Of a stretch of DNA of 44,668 bases, positions 1 through 7,934 are shown piece after piece. A program made the position numbers and the translations under genes. The notes under the pieces were generated by a model. It had not been told where the DNA came from and did not search any database. It worked only from the letters and a program-made list of their open reading frames with translations. Within the stretch, counting starts at the first letter, position 1, and each line of letters starts with the position of its first letter. The DNA lies in the NCBI GenBank assembly GCA_964519015.1, contig CAZFHZ010000012.1, forward strand, positions 1 to 44,668, given 5' to 3'. Source of the stretch: CAZFHZ01 sp964519015 (lineage in GTDB: Bacteria > Blakebacterota > Blakebacteria > Blakebacterales > CAYUVJ01).

Positions 1-805
1 CGCTGTCCAGGTTCTTCACGTCGAAGTCGGTGAAACGGGTGACCTGCCGGAGGTCCTTGGTCCGGGTGTCGTACGACCAGATGTTCATGGCCCAGTCCCG
101 GTCGGAGAGGAAGTAAAGGACCGTCCCGATCCAGACCGGGTCCTGGTCGTTCGAGCCTTCCCAGGGGCGGACCTCCTCCAGGTCGTAGTCGTCCAGGTCG
201 AGGATCCAGATGGGCCGGTTCTGCCCTCCCCGGTAGTTGCGCCACTCGTCATCCCAGGGGCTGACCATCCGGTAGGCAAAGCGCTTCCCGTCGGGGGAGA
301 AGGCGCCCTGGTCGGCCCGCGGCATGGGCAGCTCGCGCGGGAAGTCGGCCTCCAGCCCCACCGTCCAGAACTTCTGCCCGGAGGGAGCGTTGGTGCGTCC
401 GGAGGCGAAGACCACCCGCTTCGAGTCAGGGGTCCATCCCTGCACTTCGTCCCCGCCGGGATGCCAGGTCAGGCGCTTCGGCTCCCCCCCCTCGACCGGG
501 AGCACCCAGACGTCCGTGTTCCCGCCGTACTCGGCACTGAAGGCGATCCAGCGCCCGTCGGGGGAGAGGCTGGGATTGGTCTCCTGCCCCGGGAAGCTGG
601 TCAGGCGGCGCGCCTCCCACCCGGCCCGGGGGGCGATCCAGATGTCATTGGCGTACTCGAAGGCCACCTGGGTCGCGTTCAGGGTGGGCCGGCGGAGCAG
701 CCGGGTGGGCCCCTCGGCCGCTCCGGTGGGAGCGGGGAGGGCGAACAGCAGGAGGGGCAGCGTCAGGAGCGGAAGCCGCCGGTAGCGGACAGGACGTGCG
801 GTCAT
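1..805 (-). CDS. Tricorn-like protease, N-terminal part (cut by window edge)
   Basis: The first 268 codons of a secreted protein whose 3' end lies outside the window. It starts at an ATG (803-805) followed by a Sec signal peptide: basic residues, a Leu-rich core, then a PTGAA-like cleavage site. The mature part opens with PTLNATQVAFEYANDIWIAP, followed by beta-propeller (PD40/WD40-like) repeats with the signatures NPSLSPDGRWIAFSA, WTPDSKRVVFASGR and GAFSPDGKRFAYRM. This N-terminal propeller layout is typical of Tricorn-type S41 peptidases, which degrade peptides released by other proteases. The PDZ and S41 domains would lie beyond the edge, so catalysis cannot be confirmed. A TolB/PD40-only protein is the main alternative. 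It is transcribed in the same direction as the ABC genes upstream (936-2668), 130 bases away. Confidence 0.75.
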   Translation of the reverse strand, partial: MTARPVRYRRLPLLTLPLLLFALPAPTGAAEGPTRLLRRPTLNATQVAFEYANDIWIAPRAGWEARRLTSFPGQETNPSLSPDGRWIAFSAEYGGNTDVWVLPVEGGEPKRLTWHPGGDEVQGWTPDSKRVVFASGRTNAPSGQKFWTVGLEADFPRELPMPRADQGAFSPDGKRFAYRMVSPWDDEWRNYRGGQNRPIWILDLDDYDLEEVRPWEGSNDQDPVWIGTVLYFLSDRDWAMNIWSYDTRTKDLRQVTRFTDFDVKNLDS

Positions 806-935
806 GGTCGGACCCCCGAGGGCTGGGACGCCCCGTCCCCGGAAGGGGAGGGAGCGGAGATGGAAACCGTGGTAGTCCCCAGCATGGGGGATATCCGGTG
901 GCGGCTTCAAGGGGCAGCCGCGCGGGAAGCCCGAC

Positions 936-1712
936 TCAGCGCTCCGGGGAGAGGTGTCGGCGGGTCAGCAGGGCGATCCCGAGCGCGCCGTAGAGTGCGG
1001 TCAACAGCAGGATGGCGAGCAGTTCATAGGCGATCCCGCCCAGGCCGGCCCCCTGGTGGAAGACCTTGAGGTAGGCCGTGATGGTGTGGGTGGTCGGCAG
1101 GATCTCGTTGAGCTGGACGAGATGACCGCCCAGGCGGAAGACCTCCAGGGGGGGGAGGGGGAACATGCCGCCGGAGAAGAACATGAGCACGAAGAAGGGG
1201 AAGCAGCCGACCGTCCAGAGGTCGAAGGAGGTCCTCAACCAGGCGGCCACCAGGACCCCGATGGCGACCACGGAGAGGGTGGAGAGCACGGTCACCATGA
1301 CCAGGGCGAGCGGATCCCCGACGGCCGGGAAGCCGACCGCGAGGGCGGCCAGCCAGGTCAGAGCCACGGCCACCAGTCCGAGCGCCACCTGGACGGTGGA
1401 CACGGCGCCCAGCCATTCATGTGCGCGCATCGCGGAGACCCGCAGCCGCACCAGCGTCCCCTTGTCCTTCTCCCGGATGATGGCCCCCGCTGCGGTGAAC
1501 ATGAGCATCATCAGGGCCAGGGCCAGCATGCCGGGTACGTAGAGGAGGAACTCCTCCGGCACTCCGGTTGAAGGAATGTCCGGGCCGCTCCCTTCGTAGT
1601 AGTAATGCAGGATGAGGGTGAAGAAGGGGGCGAAGGTCAGCGCCAGAAGCAGGATCTTCCACTCCCTCAGCGTCTCGAGTACGGACTTGCGGAGCAGGGC
1701 GAGGTACCTCAT
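936..1712 (-). CDS. ABC-2 type transporter permease
   Basis: A 258-residue integral membrane protein of the ABC-2 permease family, which forms the channel of drug, polysaccharide or antimicrobial exporters. About six hydrophobic segments are visible: one near residues 20-36, four in the middle and one at the C-terminus. The conserved ABC-2 features are the stretch AAGAIIREKDKGTLVRLRVS after the second segment and a C-terminal SGGMFPL segment before the last helices. Its ATG overlaps the stop of the upstream ATPase gene by 4 bases (ATGA), so the two are translationally coupled and form one exporter. The substrate cannot be read from the sequence. The length is usual for the family. Confidence 0.9.
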   Translation of the reverse strand: MRYLALLRKSVLETLREWKILLLALTFAPFFTLILHYYYEGSGPDIPSTGVPEEFLLYVPGMLALALMMLMFTAAGAIIREKDKGTLVRLRVSAMRAHEWLGAVSTVQVALGLVAVALTWLAALAVGFPAVGDPLALVMVTVLSTLSVVAIGVLVAAWLRTSFDLWTVGCFPFFVLMFFSGGMFPLPPLEVFRLGGHLVQLNEILPTTHTITAYLKVFHQGAGLGGIAYELLAILLLTALYGALGIALLTRRHLSPER

Positions 1713-2668
1713 TCCCGGAGCCCCCGCCCGGTCAGGGCGATGAAGACGTCTTCGAGGGTGGGGGGCCGGATGGTCACCTCACCCACCGGGATACCGTGCC
1801 GGCCCAGCCGTTCGAGCAGCCCGGCCAGTCGCAGGTGGACCTGCCGCCCCACCGTCCGCAGGCGCTCCCCGCGGAGGATGAGCGCCTCCGGGCCCCCGGC
1901 CTCCTCGGCCAGCAATCGCTCCAGGGCCGCCGGGTCCGCTCCGGCGACCGAGATCTCCAGCACGTCCCCTTCCCCGACCGTCCTTTTCAACCGCTCGGGG
2001 CGGTCGAGCACGAGCAGCCGGCCGTGGTCGATGATGGCGACCCGGTCGCTCAATCGGTCGGCCTCCTCCATGTCGTGGGTGGTGAGCAGCACGGTGCGGT
2101 CCTCGGCCAGGGAGCGGATGTACTCCCGCACCAGCACCCGGCTCTGGGGGTCCAGACCGGCCTGTGGCTCATCCAGTACGATCAGGGCGGGATCATGGAC
2201 GAGAGCCAGGGCGATGTTGAGGCGGCGCTGCAGGCCGCCGGAGAGGATCCGGGCCGGGCTGTTGGACCGCTCGGTCAGGCCGAGCCGCTCGAGCAGTTCC
2301 CGGGCCCGTTCCCGGGCCAGGGCCGGCTCCAGGTCGTAGAGTCGCCCCGTGAAGATGAGCTGTTCCAGGCAGGTCAGGGATTCCCAGACGACGAGTTCCT
2401 GGGGACAGAGTCCGATCCGGCGGCGGCAGCCGCGCGGATCCTGCTCCAGGGAAAGGCCTTCGATCAGGACCTCTCCGGCGTGAGGGCGGAGCAATCCGCA
2501 GAGCATGCGGATAGTGGTGGTCTTGCCGGCCCCGTTGGGTCCGAGCAGGCCGAAGACTTCACCGCGGCGGACCTCCAGGGTGAGACCGTCCACGGCGACC
2601 AGGTCCCCAAAGGTTCGCCGGAGTCCTTCCAGGCGCAGGGCGATATTCCTGTCGGCGTCGGTTGGCAT
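1709..2668 (-). CDS. ABC transporter ATP-binding protein
   Basis: A 319-residue ATPase subunit that powers the permease encoded just downstream (4-base overlap). All nucleotide-binding motifs are present: Walker A GPNGAGKT (residues 43-50), Q-loop Gln90, signature LSGGLQ (142-147), Walker B LIVLDEP (162-168) and the switch His in TTHD (198). The C-terminal 90 residues beyond the ATPase core match the accessory domain common in CcmA/DrrA-type export ATPases, consistent with an ABC-2 exporter. The ATG at 2668 has only a weak ribosome-binding site. The gene is divergent from the SLC12-like gene at 2870; a TATCTT hexamer at 2694-2699 (minus) could be its -10, but no good -35 is visible. Confidence 0.93.
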   Translation of the reverse strand: MPTDADRNIALRLEGLRRTFGDLVAVDGLTLEVRRGEVFGLLGPNGAGKTTTIRMLCGLLRPHAGEVLIEGLSLEQDPRGCRRRIGLCPQELVVWESLTCLEQLIFTGRLYDLEPALARERARELLERLGLTERSNSPARILSGGLQRRLNIALALVHDPALIVLDEPQAGLDPQSRVLVREYIRSLAEDRTVLLTTHDMEEADRLSDRVAIIDHGRLLVLDRPERLKRTVGEGDVLEISVAGADPAALERLLAEEAGGPEALILRGERLRTVGRQVHLRLAGLLERLGRHGIPVGEVTIRPPTLEDVFIALTGRGLRE

Positions 2669-2869
2669 GGGTTCGTTCGGTTCCGGCGGGAAGAAGATAG
2701 CGCGACCGGAAGTCAGAGGACAGGCCGGATGACCGGTCTGAACGGGTTCGTGTCTCGCTGTCTACGCCGGGTGTGCTATCTTTCCCCATCAGCCTGAGAG
2801 GAAGCGAGAGCGCTGGACACCTCCTTCCCTTGGTATTCGAACGGCATATCGCAGACGAGGTTTCGCTTC

Positions 2870-5134
2870 GTGGCGAAAGAAAAGAAGAGCGCAGGCCAGA
2901 CAGAGAAGGAGACCGAACAGCGGGGTCACGGGTTCGGGACGGCACCGGTCTACCTGGCCAGCATCAGCACCATCCTGGGGGCGATCCTCTTCCTCCGGTT
3001 CGGCTATGCGGTGGCCCATGTCGGGCTCTTCGGGACCCTGCTGATCATCATGCTGGGCCATATGGTCACCATCCCGACGGCTCTGGCCATCGCCGAGATC
3101 GCCACCAACCGGCGGGTGGAAGGGGGTGGAGAGTACTTTATCATCTCCCGCTCCTTCGGCACCACTATCGGGGCCTCGATCGGCACCGCCCTCTACTTCT
3201 CGCAGGCCATCTCGGTGGCCTTCTACATGATCGCCTTCGCCGAGGCCTTCCGGCCGCTGGCCCCCTACATCCAATCTCTGCTGGGCGTACCCTTCGACCC
3301 GCGGATGGTCTCGGTCCCGGCCACCATCCTGCTGGCCGTCGTCGTGATCTACCGCGGCGCGGCCATGGGGGTCGCCGTGCTCTGGTTCGTGGTGACCACC
3401 CTGGCCGTCTCCCTCCTCTTCTTCTTCCTGGGGCACCCGGTCCCGGGCGTGACCCCGGAGGGGCTGGCCCCCTTCTCGACCATCGCCAATCCCGACCCGC
3501 TGGTCTACGTCTTCTCCATTGTCTTCCCGGCCTTCACCGGGATGACCGCCGGGGTGGGGCTCGCCGGCGACCTGGCCAATCCGCGGCGTTCGATCCCGCT
3601 GGGGATCATGACGGCCACGGCCACCGGCATCGTGGTCTACGTGGCCGTGGTCATCAAGATGGCCTTCTCCGCTTCCCCCGAGATGCTCGCCTCCGACCAG
3701 CTCATCATGTCGCGGATCTCCCTATGGGGTCCGATCATCCCGATCGGTCTGGCCGCCGCGACGGTCTCCTCGGCCATCGGCTCGATCCTGGTAGCACCCC
3801 GGACGATGCAGGCGCTCGCCCTCGACGGGGTCGCCCCCGCCCCCGGGATCAATCGCTTCCTCTCGGCCGGGGTCGGAGCGGAGAACGAACCGCGCAACGC
3901 CACCCTGGTCACGGCCACCCTGGCGCTGGTGACCGTCTCGCTGGGCAACGTCGACTTCGTGGCCCGGATCATCTCGATGTTCTTCATGGTCACTTACGGG
4001 ACCCTGTGCGCCATCAGTTTCCTGGAACACTTCGCCGCCCGCCCCGGCTACCGGCCCAGTTTCCGCTCCCGCTGGTACATCAGCCTGCTGGGGGCGCTCA
4101 TGTGCCTCTTCATGATGTTCCAGATGGATCCGTTGTACGCGATCCTGGCCATCCTGCTCATGATCGGGCTCTACAACGGGATCCGGGCGGGGCGGCGCAG
4201 CGAACCGGGCGACCTCTCGACCATCTTCCGCGGGGTGATGACCCAGGCGACCCGCTACATGCAGATCCGGCTCCAGAAGAGTCTGCATATACGCCCGCAC
4301 GACGACTGGCGCCCCAGCCTGGTCATGATCAGCGAGCGCTCCTTCACCCGCTCCTCGCCCATGGCGATGCTCGGCTGGCTCTGTCACCACTACGGATTCG
4401 GCACTTACCTCCACCTCATCCGGGGCTTCCTGGAGCCCGACACCTGGAAGGAGAGCCGGCGGATCCTCTCCCGCCTGATCAAGGTGGCCGAGGGGAAGCA
4501 CAGCGCGATCTACGTGGATACCATCGTCAGCCCGTCCATGAAGTCCGCGCTGGCCCAGACCCTGCAGGTTCCGGGGGTCTCGGGGATGGAGAACAACACC
4601 ATCCTCTTCGAGTTCTCGATGAACGACGAGCCGGAGGTGCTCGACGAAGCCGTGGAAGGGTGCCTTTTCGCCTACTCGGCACGGATGAACCGGCTGGTGC
4701 TGCGCCACTCCGAGTACTTCTTCGGCGACCGGAAGGAGATCCACATCTGGCTGACCTGGCATGACTACGACAACGCCAGCCTGATGATCCTGCTCTCCTA
4801 CATCCTGCTCGGGCACCCCGACTGGAAGCGGGCCGAGATCCGCATCTTCGCCGCCTTCCCCAAGGAGGAAGTGGCCGAACAGACCGAGAAGCTCAACCGG
4901 CTCATCCTGGAGGGGCGCCTGCCGATCACCCAGCGGAACATGCGAATCTTCCCGACCGACGAAGAGACCGACTTCTCCAGCCTGATCCAACGCGTCTCCG
5001 GTCTCTCCGACCTGGTGGTGCTCGGCTTCACCGAGGAGCGGCTGCACGAGAAGGGACGGGAGATCTTCCTGCGGCACCCCGACCTGCGCGAGGTGCTCTT
5101 CGTGTCGGCCCGCGAGCGGATCGTGATCGAGTAG
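2870..5134 (+). CDS. Cation-chloride cotransporter (SLC12)-like APC permease
   Basis: A 754-residue membrane protein of the amino acid-polyamine-cation superfamily. The first ~440 residues hold about 12 hydrophobic segments, opening with the APC-like LASISTILGAILFLRFGYAV (the unwound TM1 region) and including TALAIAEIATNRRVEGGGEY. The remaining ~300 residues are cytosolic and resemble the C-terminal domain of eukaryotic Na-K-Cl and K-Cl cotransporters: WRPSLVMI near the start, EIHIWLTWHDYDNASLMILL, then a W..AEIRIF strand. The start is a GTG (MAKEKK) because no ATG lies nearby. A TATCTT at 2777-2782, preceded by TGC, is a possible extended -10 and would give an ~80-nt leader. Ion or amino-acid specificity cannot be told from the sequence. 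Confidence 0.85.
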   Translation: MAKEKKSAGQTEKETEQRGHGFGTAPVYLASISTILGAILFLRFGYAVAHVGLFGTLLIIMLGHMVTIPTALAIAEIATNRRVEGGGEYFIISRSFGTTIGASIGTALYFSQAISVAFYMIAFAEAFRPLAPYIQSLLGVPFDPRMVSVPATILLAVVVIYRGAAMGVAVLWFVVTTLAVSLLFFFLGHPVPGVTPEGLAPFSTIANPDPLVYVFSIVFPAFTGMTAGVGLAGDLANPRRSIPLGIMTATATGIVVYVAVVIKMAFSASPEMLASDQLIMSRISLWGPIIPIGLAAATVSSAIGSILVAPRTMQALALDGVAPAPGINRFLSAGVGAENEPRNATLVTATLALVTVSLGNVDFVARIISMFFMVTYGTLCAISFLEHFAARPGYRPSFRSRWYISLLGALMCLFMMFQMDPLYAILAILLMIGLYNGIRAGRRSEPGDLSTIFRGVMTQATRYMQIRLQKSLHIRPHDDWRPSLVMISERSFTRSSPMAMLGWLCHHYGFGTYLHLIRGFLEPDTWKESRRILSRLIKVAEGKHSAIYVDTIVSPSMKSALAQTLQVPGVSGMENNTILFEFSMNDEPEVLDEAVEGCLFAYSARMNRLVLRHSEYFFGDRKEIHIWLTWHDYDNASLMILLSYILLGHPDWKRAEIRIFAAFPKEEVAEQTEKLNRLILEGRLPITQRNMRIFPTDEETDFSSLIQRVSGLSDLVVLGFTEERLHEKGREIFLRHPDLREVLFVSARERIVIE

Positions 5135-5136
5135 AC

Positions 5137-6000
5137 CTACGGCCGCAGCGGCAACAACCGGTCGGGTTCCCGGCCGAAACCGTCCACCCGGAGGGTGTCG
5201 CCGCGCACCGTCAGCAGCGCCCAGGCGGTGGTATCGGCGGTCTCCAGCATCCCCTTCAGGGTGAGGTGGTGGACTCCGCCGACCTGGACATACCCGCCCC
5301 GGTGATCGTGGCCGGCCAGCCAGGCTACGGTCACCCCCGACTCGGCCAGGATTTCAAGCACGGCCGCCCCATCCGCGAGATGATGGGCCTGGGGAGCGGT
5401 CTCGACGGCCGGGAAGTGGCAGCAGCAGATGACCCGCTCGCCGTTCGAAGCGGCCCGGCCCAGAGTCCGGCGCAGCCAGTCGCGTTGTTCTTCGCCGAGC
5501 ACCCCGTAGCCTGCCACGTTGCCGTCCAGCACCACGAACCGCCAGCCGGGCGCGGCCGGGAAGACGAAATCGTAGTAGAAGCGGTCATGACCCAGCCGCT
5601 CGGACACGACCGCCCGGCCGGCGTGCAAACAATGGTTGCCCAGCACGTGGAAGAGCGGCGCGTCCAGGTCCTCGAAACGGGCCAGGACCTCCTCCAGTTC
5701 CCGGGCGCTCCGGGCCTGGTCCCCCGGGTAGCCGTCGATCAGGTCCCCCAGCTGGACCACGAAGTCGGGCCGGGCCCGGTTCAGGTCGGCGACACACGCC
5801 TCCAACTTGCCCAGCGAGGCCCGGTAGTAGCGCGTCCCTTCCCGCTCCTGGTCGGCATACTGGACATCGGCCACCACACCAAAGGTGAAGCCGCGATCCG
5901 CTCCGGCTCCCCAGTGGTCCGCGCGCCGGACGGTGACGAAGAGCACCAGGGCGGCGGTCAGTGCCACCAGGCTGATCCCGAACCGGGTGCCCCGGCGCAT
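5137..6000 (-). CDS. Metallophosphoesterase, ADPRibase-Mn / CDP-alcohol diphosphatase-like
   Basis: A 287-residue calcineurin-like phosphoesterase with a single N-terminal hydrophobic helix (about residues 9-24), so probably membrane-anchored or exported. The metal-binding motifs are GVVADVQYAD (Asp45, Gln47), GDLIDG (Asp86), GNH (Asn122, His123), a His in CCHFP (195) and GHDH (His231, His233). The spelling of these motifs, plus YYRASL and the closing FGREPDR, matches the ADPRM family, known to hydrolyse ADP-ribose, CDP-choline and similar nucleotide diphosphates with Mn2+. The ATG is shared in a TGATG overlap with the Nudix gene upstream, indicating coupling. Longer readings upstream run through the Nudix gene and are rejected. 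The exact substrate is inference. Confidence 0.85.
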   Translation of the reverse strand: MRRGTRFGISLVALTAALVLFVTVRRADHWGAGADRGFTFGVVADVQYADQEREGTRYYRASLGKLEACVADLNRARPDFVVQLGDLIDGYPGDQARSARELEEVLARFEDLDAPLFHVLGNHCLHAGRAVVSERLGHDRFYYDFVFPAAPGWRFVVLDGNVAGYGVLGEEQRDWLRRTLGRAASNGERVICCCHFPAVETAPQAHHLADGAAVLEILAESGVTVAWLAGHDHRGGYVQVGGVHHLTLKGMLETADTTAWALLTVRGDTLRVDGFGREPDRLLPLRP

Positions 6001-6590
6001 CAGAGGACTCCAGCCAGGTCCAGCAACGGGGTGAGGATCCGCTCGGTCATCCCCCAGACCAGGTGGGGGCCGAGCCGGTATCCCCCCACCGTCAGGTGCA
6101 ATCCGTGAACGGTGAGCGATTCCCGCACCCGGGTGGCCGGCAGCTCGGCCAGCGGCACCCACAGGTGGAGCGCGACCTCGGCGCTGGGTATGACCATGGG
6201 TCGGGCGACGAGCCCGAAGACGAAGGGGGCCACGATGACGGGAGGGAGGACGGGAGTCACCGGGGCGAGGTCGTCCAGCTGGCCCACCAGGTCAACAGCG
6301 GCCAGTTCCACTCCGGTCTCTTCCCGGGTCTCCCGGATCGCGGTGGCGAGCAGGTCGGTATCCTCCTCATCGCGCCGCCCACCCGGGAAGGCCATCTGCC
6401 CCGACCAGGGGTCCTCGGGATGCTCGCAGCGCTTGATGAGCAGCAGCTCCAGGCCACGGTCCCCTGGTGCCAGCACGAGCGCCACCGCGGCCTCGCGGCG
6501 GCCGGTCGGGTCGGCGGGCACTGGAGTATGAGCGCCCAGGCGCGCTCTCAGTTGCTCCAGGCCGCCCGGATCGGCAAGTCGCGCCGTCAC
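6000..6590 (-). CDS. Nudix hydrolase, CoA diphosphatase (NudL/NUDT8)-like
   Basis: A 196-residue Nudix hydrolase. The Nudix helix is clear (RETREETGV preceded by FPGGRRDEEDTD). It is preceded by the UPF0035-type segment IKRCEHPEDPWSGQMAFPGG, which marks the branch that cleaves coenzyme A to phosphopantetheine and 3',5'-ADP. The spacing between the FPGG glycines and the REx2EE core is the longer CoA-type spacing. Start is GTG (6588-6590), 6 bases after the S9 peptidase stop. Its stop shares one base with the start of the phosphoesterase. Two nucleotide-diphosphate hydrolases in one operon suggest clean-up or salvage of CoA and ADP-ribose-type metabolites; this is inferred from context. Confidence 0.88.
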   Translation of the reverse strand: MTARLADPGGLEQLRARLGAHTPVPADPTGRREAAVALVLAPGDRGLELLLIKRCEHPEDPWSGQMAFPGGRRDEEDTDLLATAIRETREETGVELAAVDLVGQLDDLAPVTPVLPPVIVAPFVFGLVARPMVIPSAEVALHLWVPLAELPATRVRESLTVHGLHLTVGGYRLGPHLVWGMTERILTPLLDLAGVL

Positions 6591-6596
6591 TCCGGC

Positions 6597-7739
6597 TCAG
6601 CCGCCCAGGTAGGGCCGCAGGTGCCACTCCAGGAAGGCCCAGGTGCGGTTCCAGGAGTCGAGCTGCTCGGGCGTGTCCTGCCGCTGGAGGGTTCGGCCGT
6701 CCACCCGGCGGCTGAAGGAGTGCCCTCCGGGCGGGTCGACGTAGATCTTCGTCTCCGAAAGCTCCGGTTTCTTCCCCCGCAGGGCGTAGACGAGCGGCTC
6801 GGCCTCCACGTAGTTGACGTCCCGGTCGTTGGTGGCGATGTGCACGAGCACCGGGTCCTGGATCTTGTCCACCTGATAGTAGGGGGAGCGCTCCACGTAG
6901 AGCTCGTTCCGCTCGAAGGGGAGCCCGCGGATCCGCTTCTGGGTGGCGAACTGCCGCTGGTAGCTGGGACCCTTGTAGGAGAGACGGAAGATCAGGTTGG
7001 TTACCGGCACGATGGCCGCGCCGCACTGGAACATCCCCGGGAACCGGGCCAGGGCGAGCAGGGTGATGTAGCCGCCGTGGCTCCAGCCCATGATGCCGAT
7101 CCGCTCCGGGTCGACGTAGGGGAGGGTCTTGAGGTAGTCGGCGCCGGTCACTGCGTCATCCACTTCATACCCGCCGTAGTCGATCTCCTCGTGGAACTCC
7201 TTCCCGTAGCCGGTGCTGCCGCGGTATTCGGGGCAGACCACGACGTAGCCGCGCTCGACCGCCTCCTTTACGAACGGCCAGTAACTCTCAGTCCAGTTGC
7301 CGTGCACCCCCCCGTGCACCCAGACCATCGCGGCGTGTCCCTTCGGTCCGCGCTTGACCAGCGGAGCATATACATAGAGGGGGATGTCCAGGTCTCCGAC
7401 GCGACTCTTGATGATGATCTTGCGGTAGTCGACCACCCCCTGCGTGACGGCGGTGAAGACGCTGTCGGTGCGGGCCTTCCCGCTGATGTCCCGTGCGTAG
7501 TCGGTCACCGGGTGCTCGAGGGGATCGTTGCTCACGTAGAGGAGGGCTGCCCGCTCCATGTTGGTGGGTGGCGGTTGCTGGCGGGTCCGGCCGGTTCGCG
7601 GCGGCTGCTGGAGCGTCGGGGCGGGATCGCCCGAGGGGGCGCGGCCGGCGCCGGCGAGGAGCAGAAGTGTGAGGGCCAGGGCGGCCGACGCGATGAGGGC
7701 CGGTCGGCGGAGGGAGGTTCGGGCTGGGCGGATCGGCAT
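6597..7739 (-). CDS. Secreted S9 family peptidase / alpha-beta hydrolase
   Basis: A 380-residue exported protein: Arg-rich N-terminus, hydrophobic stretch at about residues 13-30, then a Pro/Thr-rich linker to residue 60. The catalytic domain is the prolyl-oligopeptidase-type alpha/beta hydrolase without a beta-propeller. It has an oxyanion-type VHGG (141-144), EYRGSTGYG, nucleophile Ser220 in GWSHGGY, likely Asp305 in NDRDV, and His340 in GGHSF. These triad positions match DPP4/acylaminoacyl-peptidase relatives, so peptidase or esterase activity in the periplasm is expected. The ATG at 7737-7739 precedes the signal peptide; longer readings overlap the divergent asparaginase gene. It is the first gene of an operon with the Nudix and phosphoesterase genes. 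A fitting promoter lies at 7825-7853. Confidence 0.88.
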   Translation of the reverse strand: MPIRPARTSLRRPALIASAALALTLLLLAGAGRAPSGDPAPTLQQPPRTGRTRQQPPPTNMERAALLYVSNDPLEHPVTDYARDISGKARTDSVFTAVTQGVVDYRKIIIKSRVGDLDIPLYVYAPLVKRGPKGHAAMVWVHGGVHGNWTESYWPFVKEAVERGYVVVCPEYRGSTGYGKEFHEEIDYGGYEVDDAVTGADYLKTLPYVDPERIGIMGWSHGGYITLLALARFPGMFQCGAAIVPVTNLIFRLSYKGPSYQRQFATQKRIRGLPFERNELYVERSPYYQVDKIQDPVLVHIATNDRDVNYVEAEPLVYALRGKKPELSETKIYVDPPGGHSFSRRVDGRTLQRQDTPEQLDSWNRTWAFLEWHLRPYLGG

Positions 7740-7824
7740 GAGAGTACCTCGCTCGAGCTTCGGGTCGGAAGACGCTTGCCGGTGCCGGGTCCGGCCGGGC
7801 CGGATGCGGGCACCGCTGGGGGTG

Positions 7825-7853
7825 AGGATAGGGCTCCCGACCGCTCCCGACAA
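7825..7853 (-). promoter_or_regulatory. Predicted promoter of the S9-Nudix-phosphoesterase operon
   Basis: On the minus strand TTGTCG (7848-7853) and TATCCT (7825-7830) are 17 bases apart, each 4 of 6 to the sigma-70 consensus. The start codon at 7739 lies about 80 bases downstream. This is motif evidence only. Confidence 0.45.
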
Positions 7854-7934
7854 GGCGGCCGGGGGTTGCACCGGATGCGCGGACGGGCGTATGCATGATG
7901 CACGCAGGGAGTGACCTGGACAAGGAGGGGAGTG

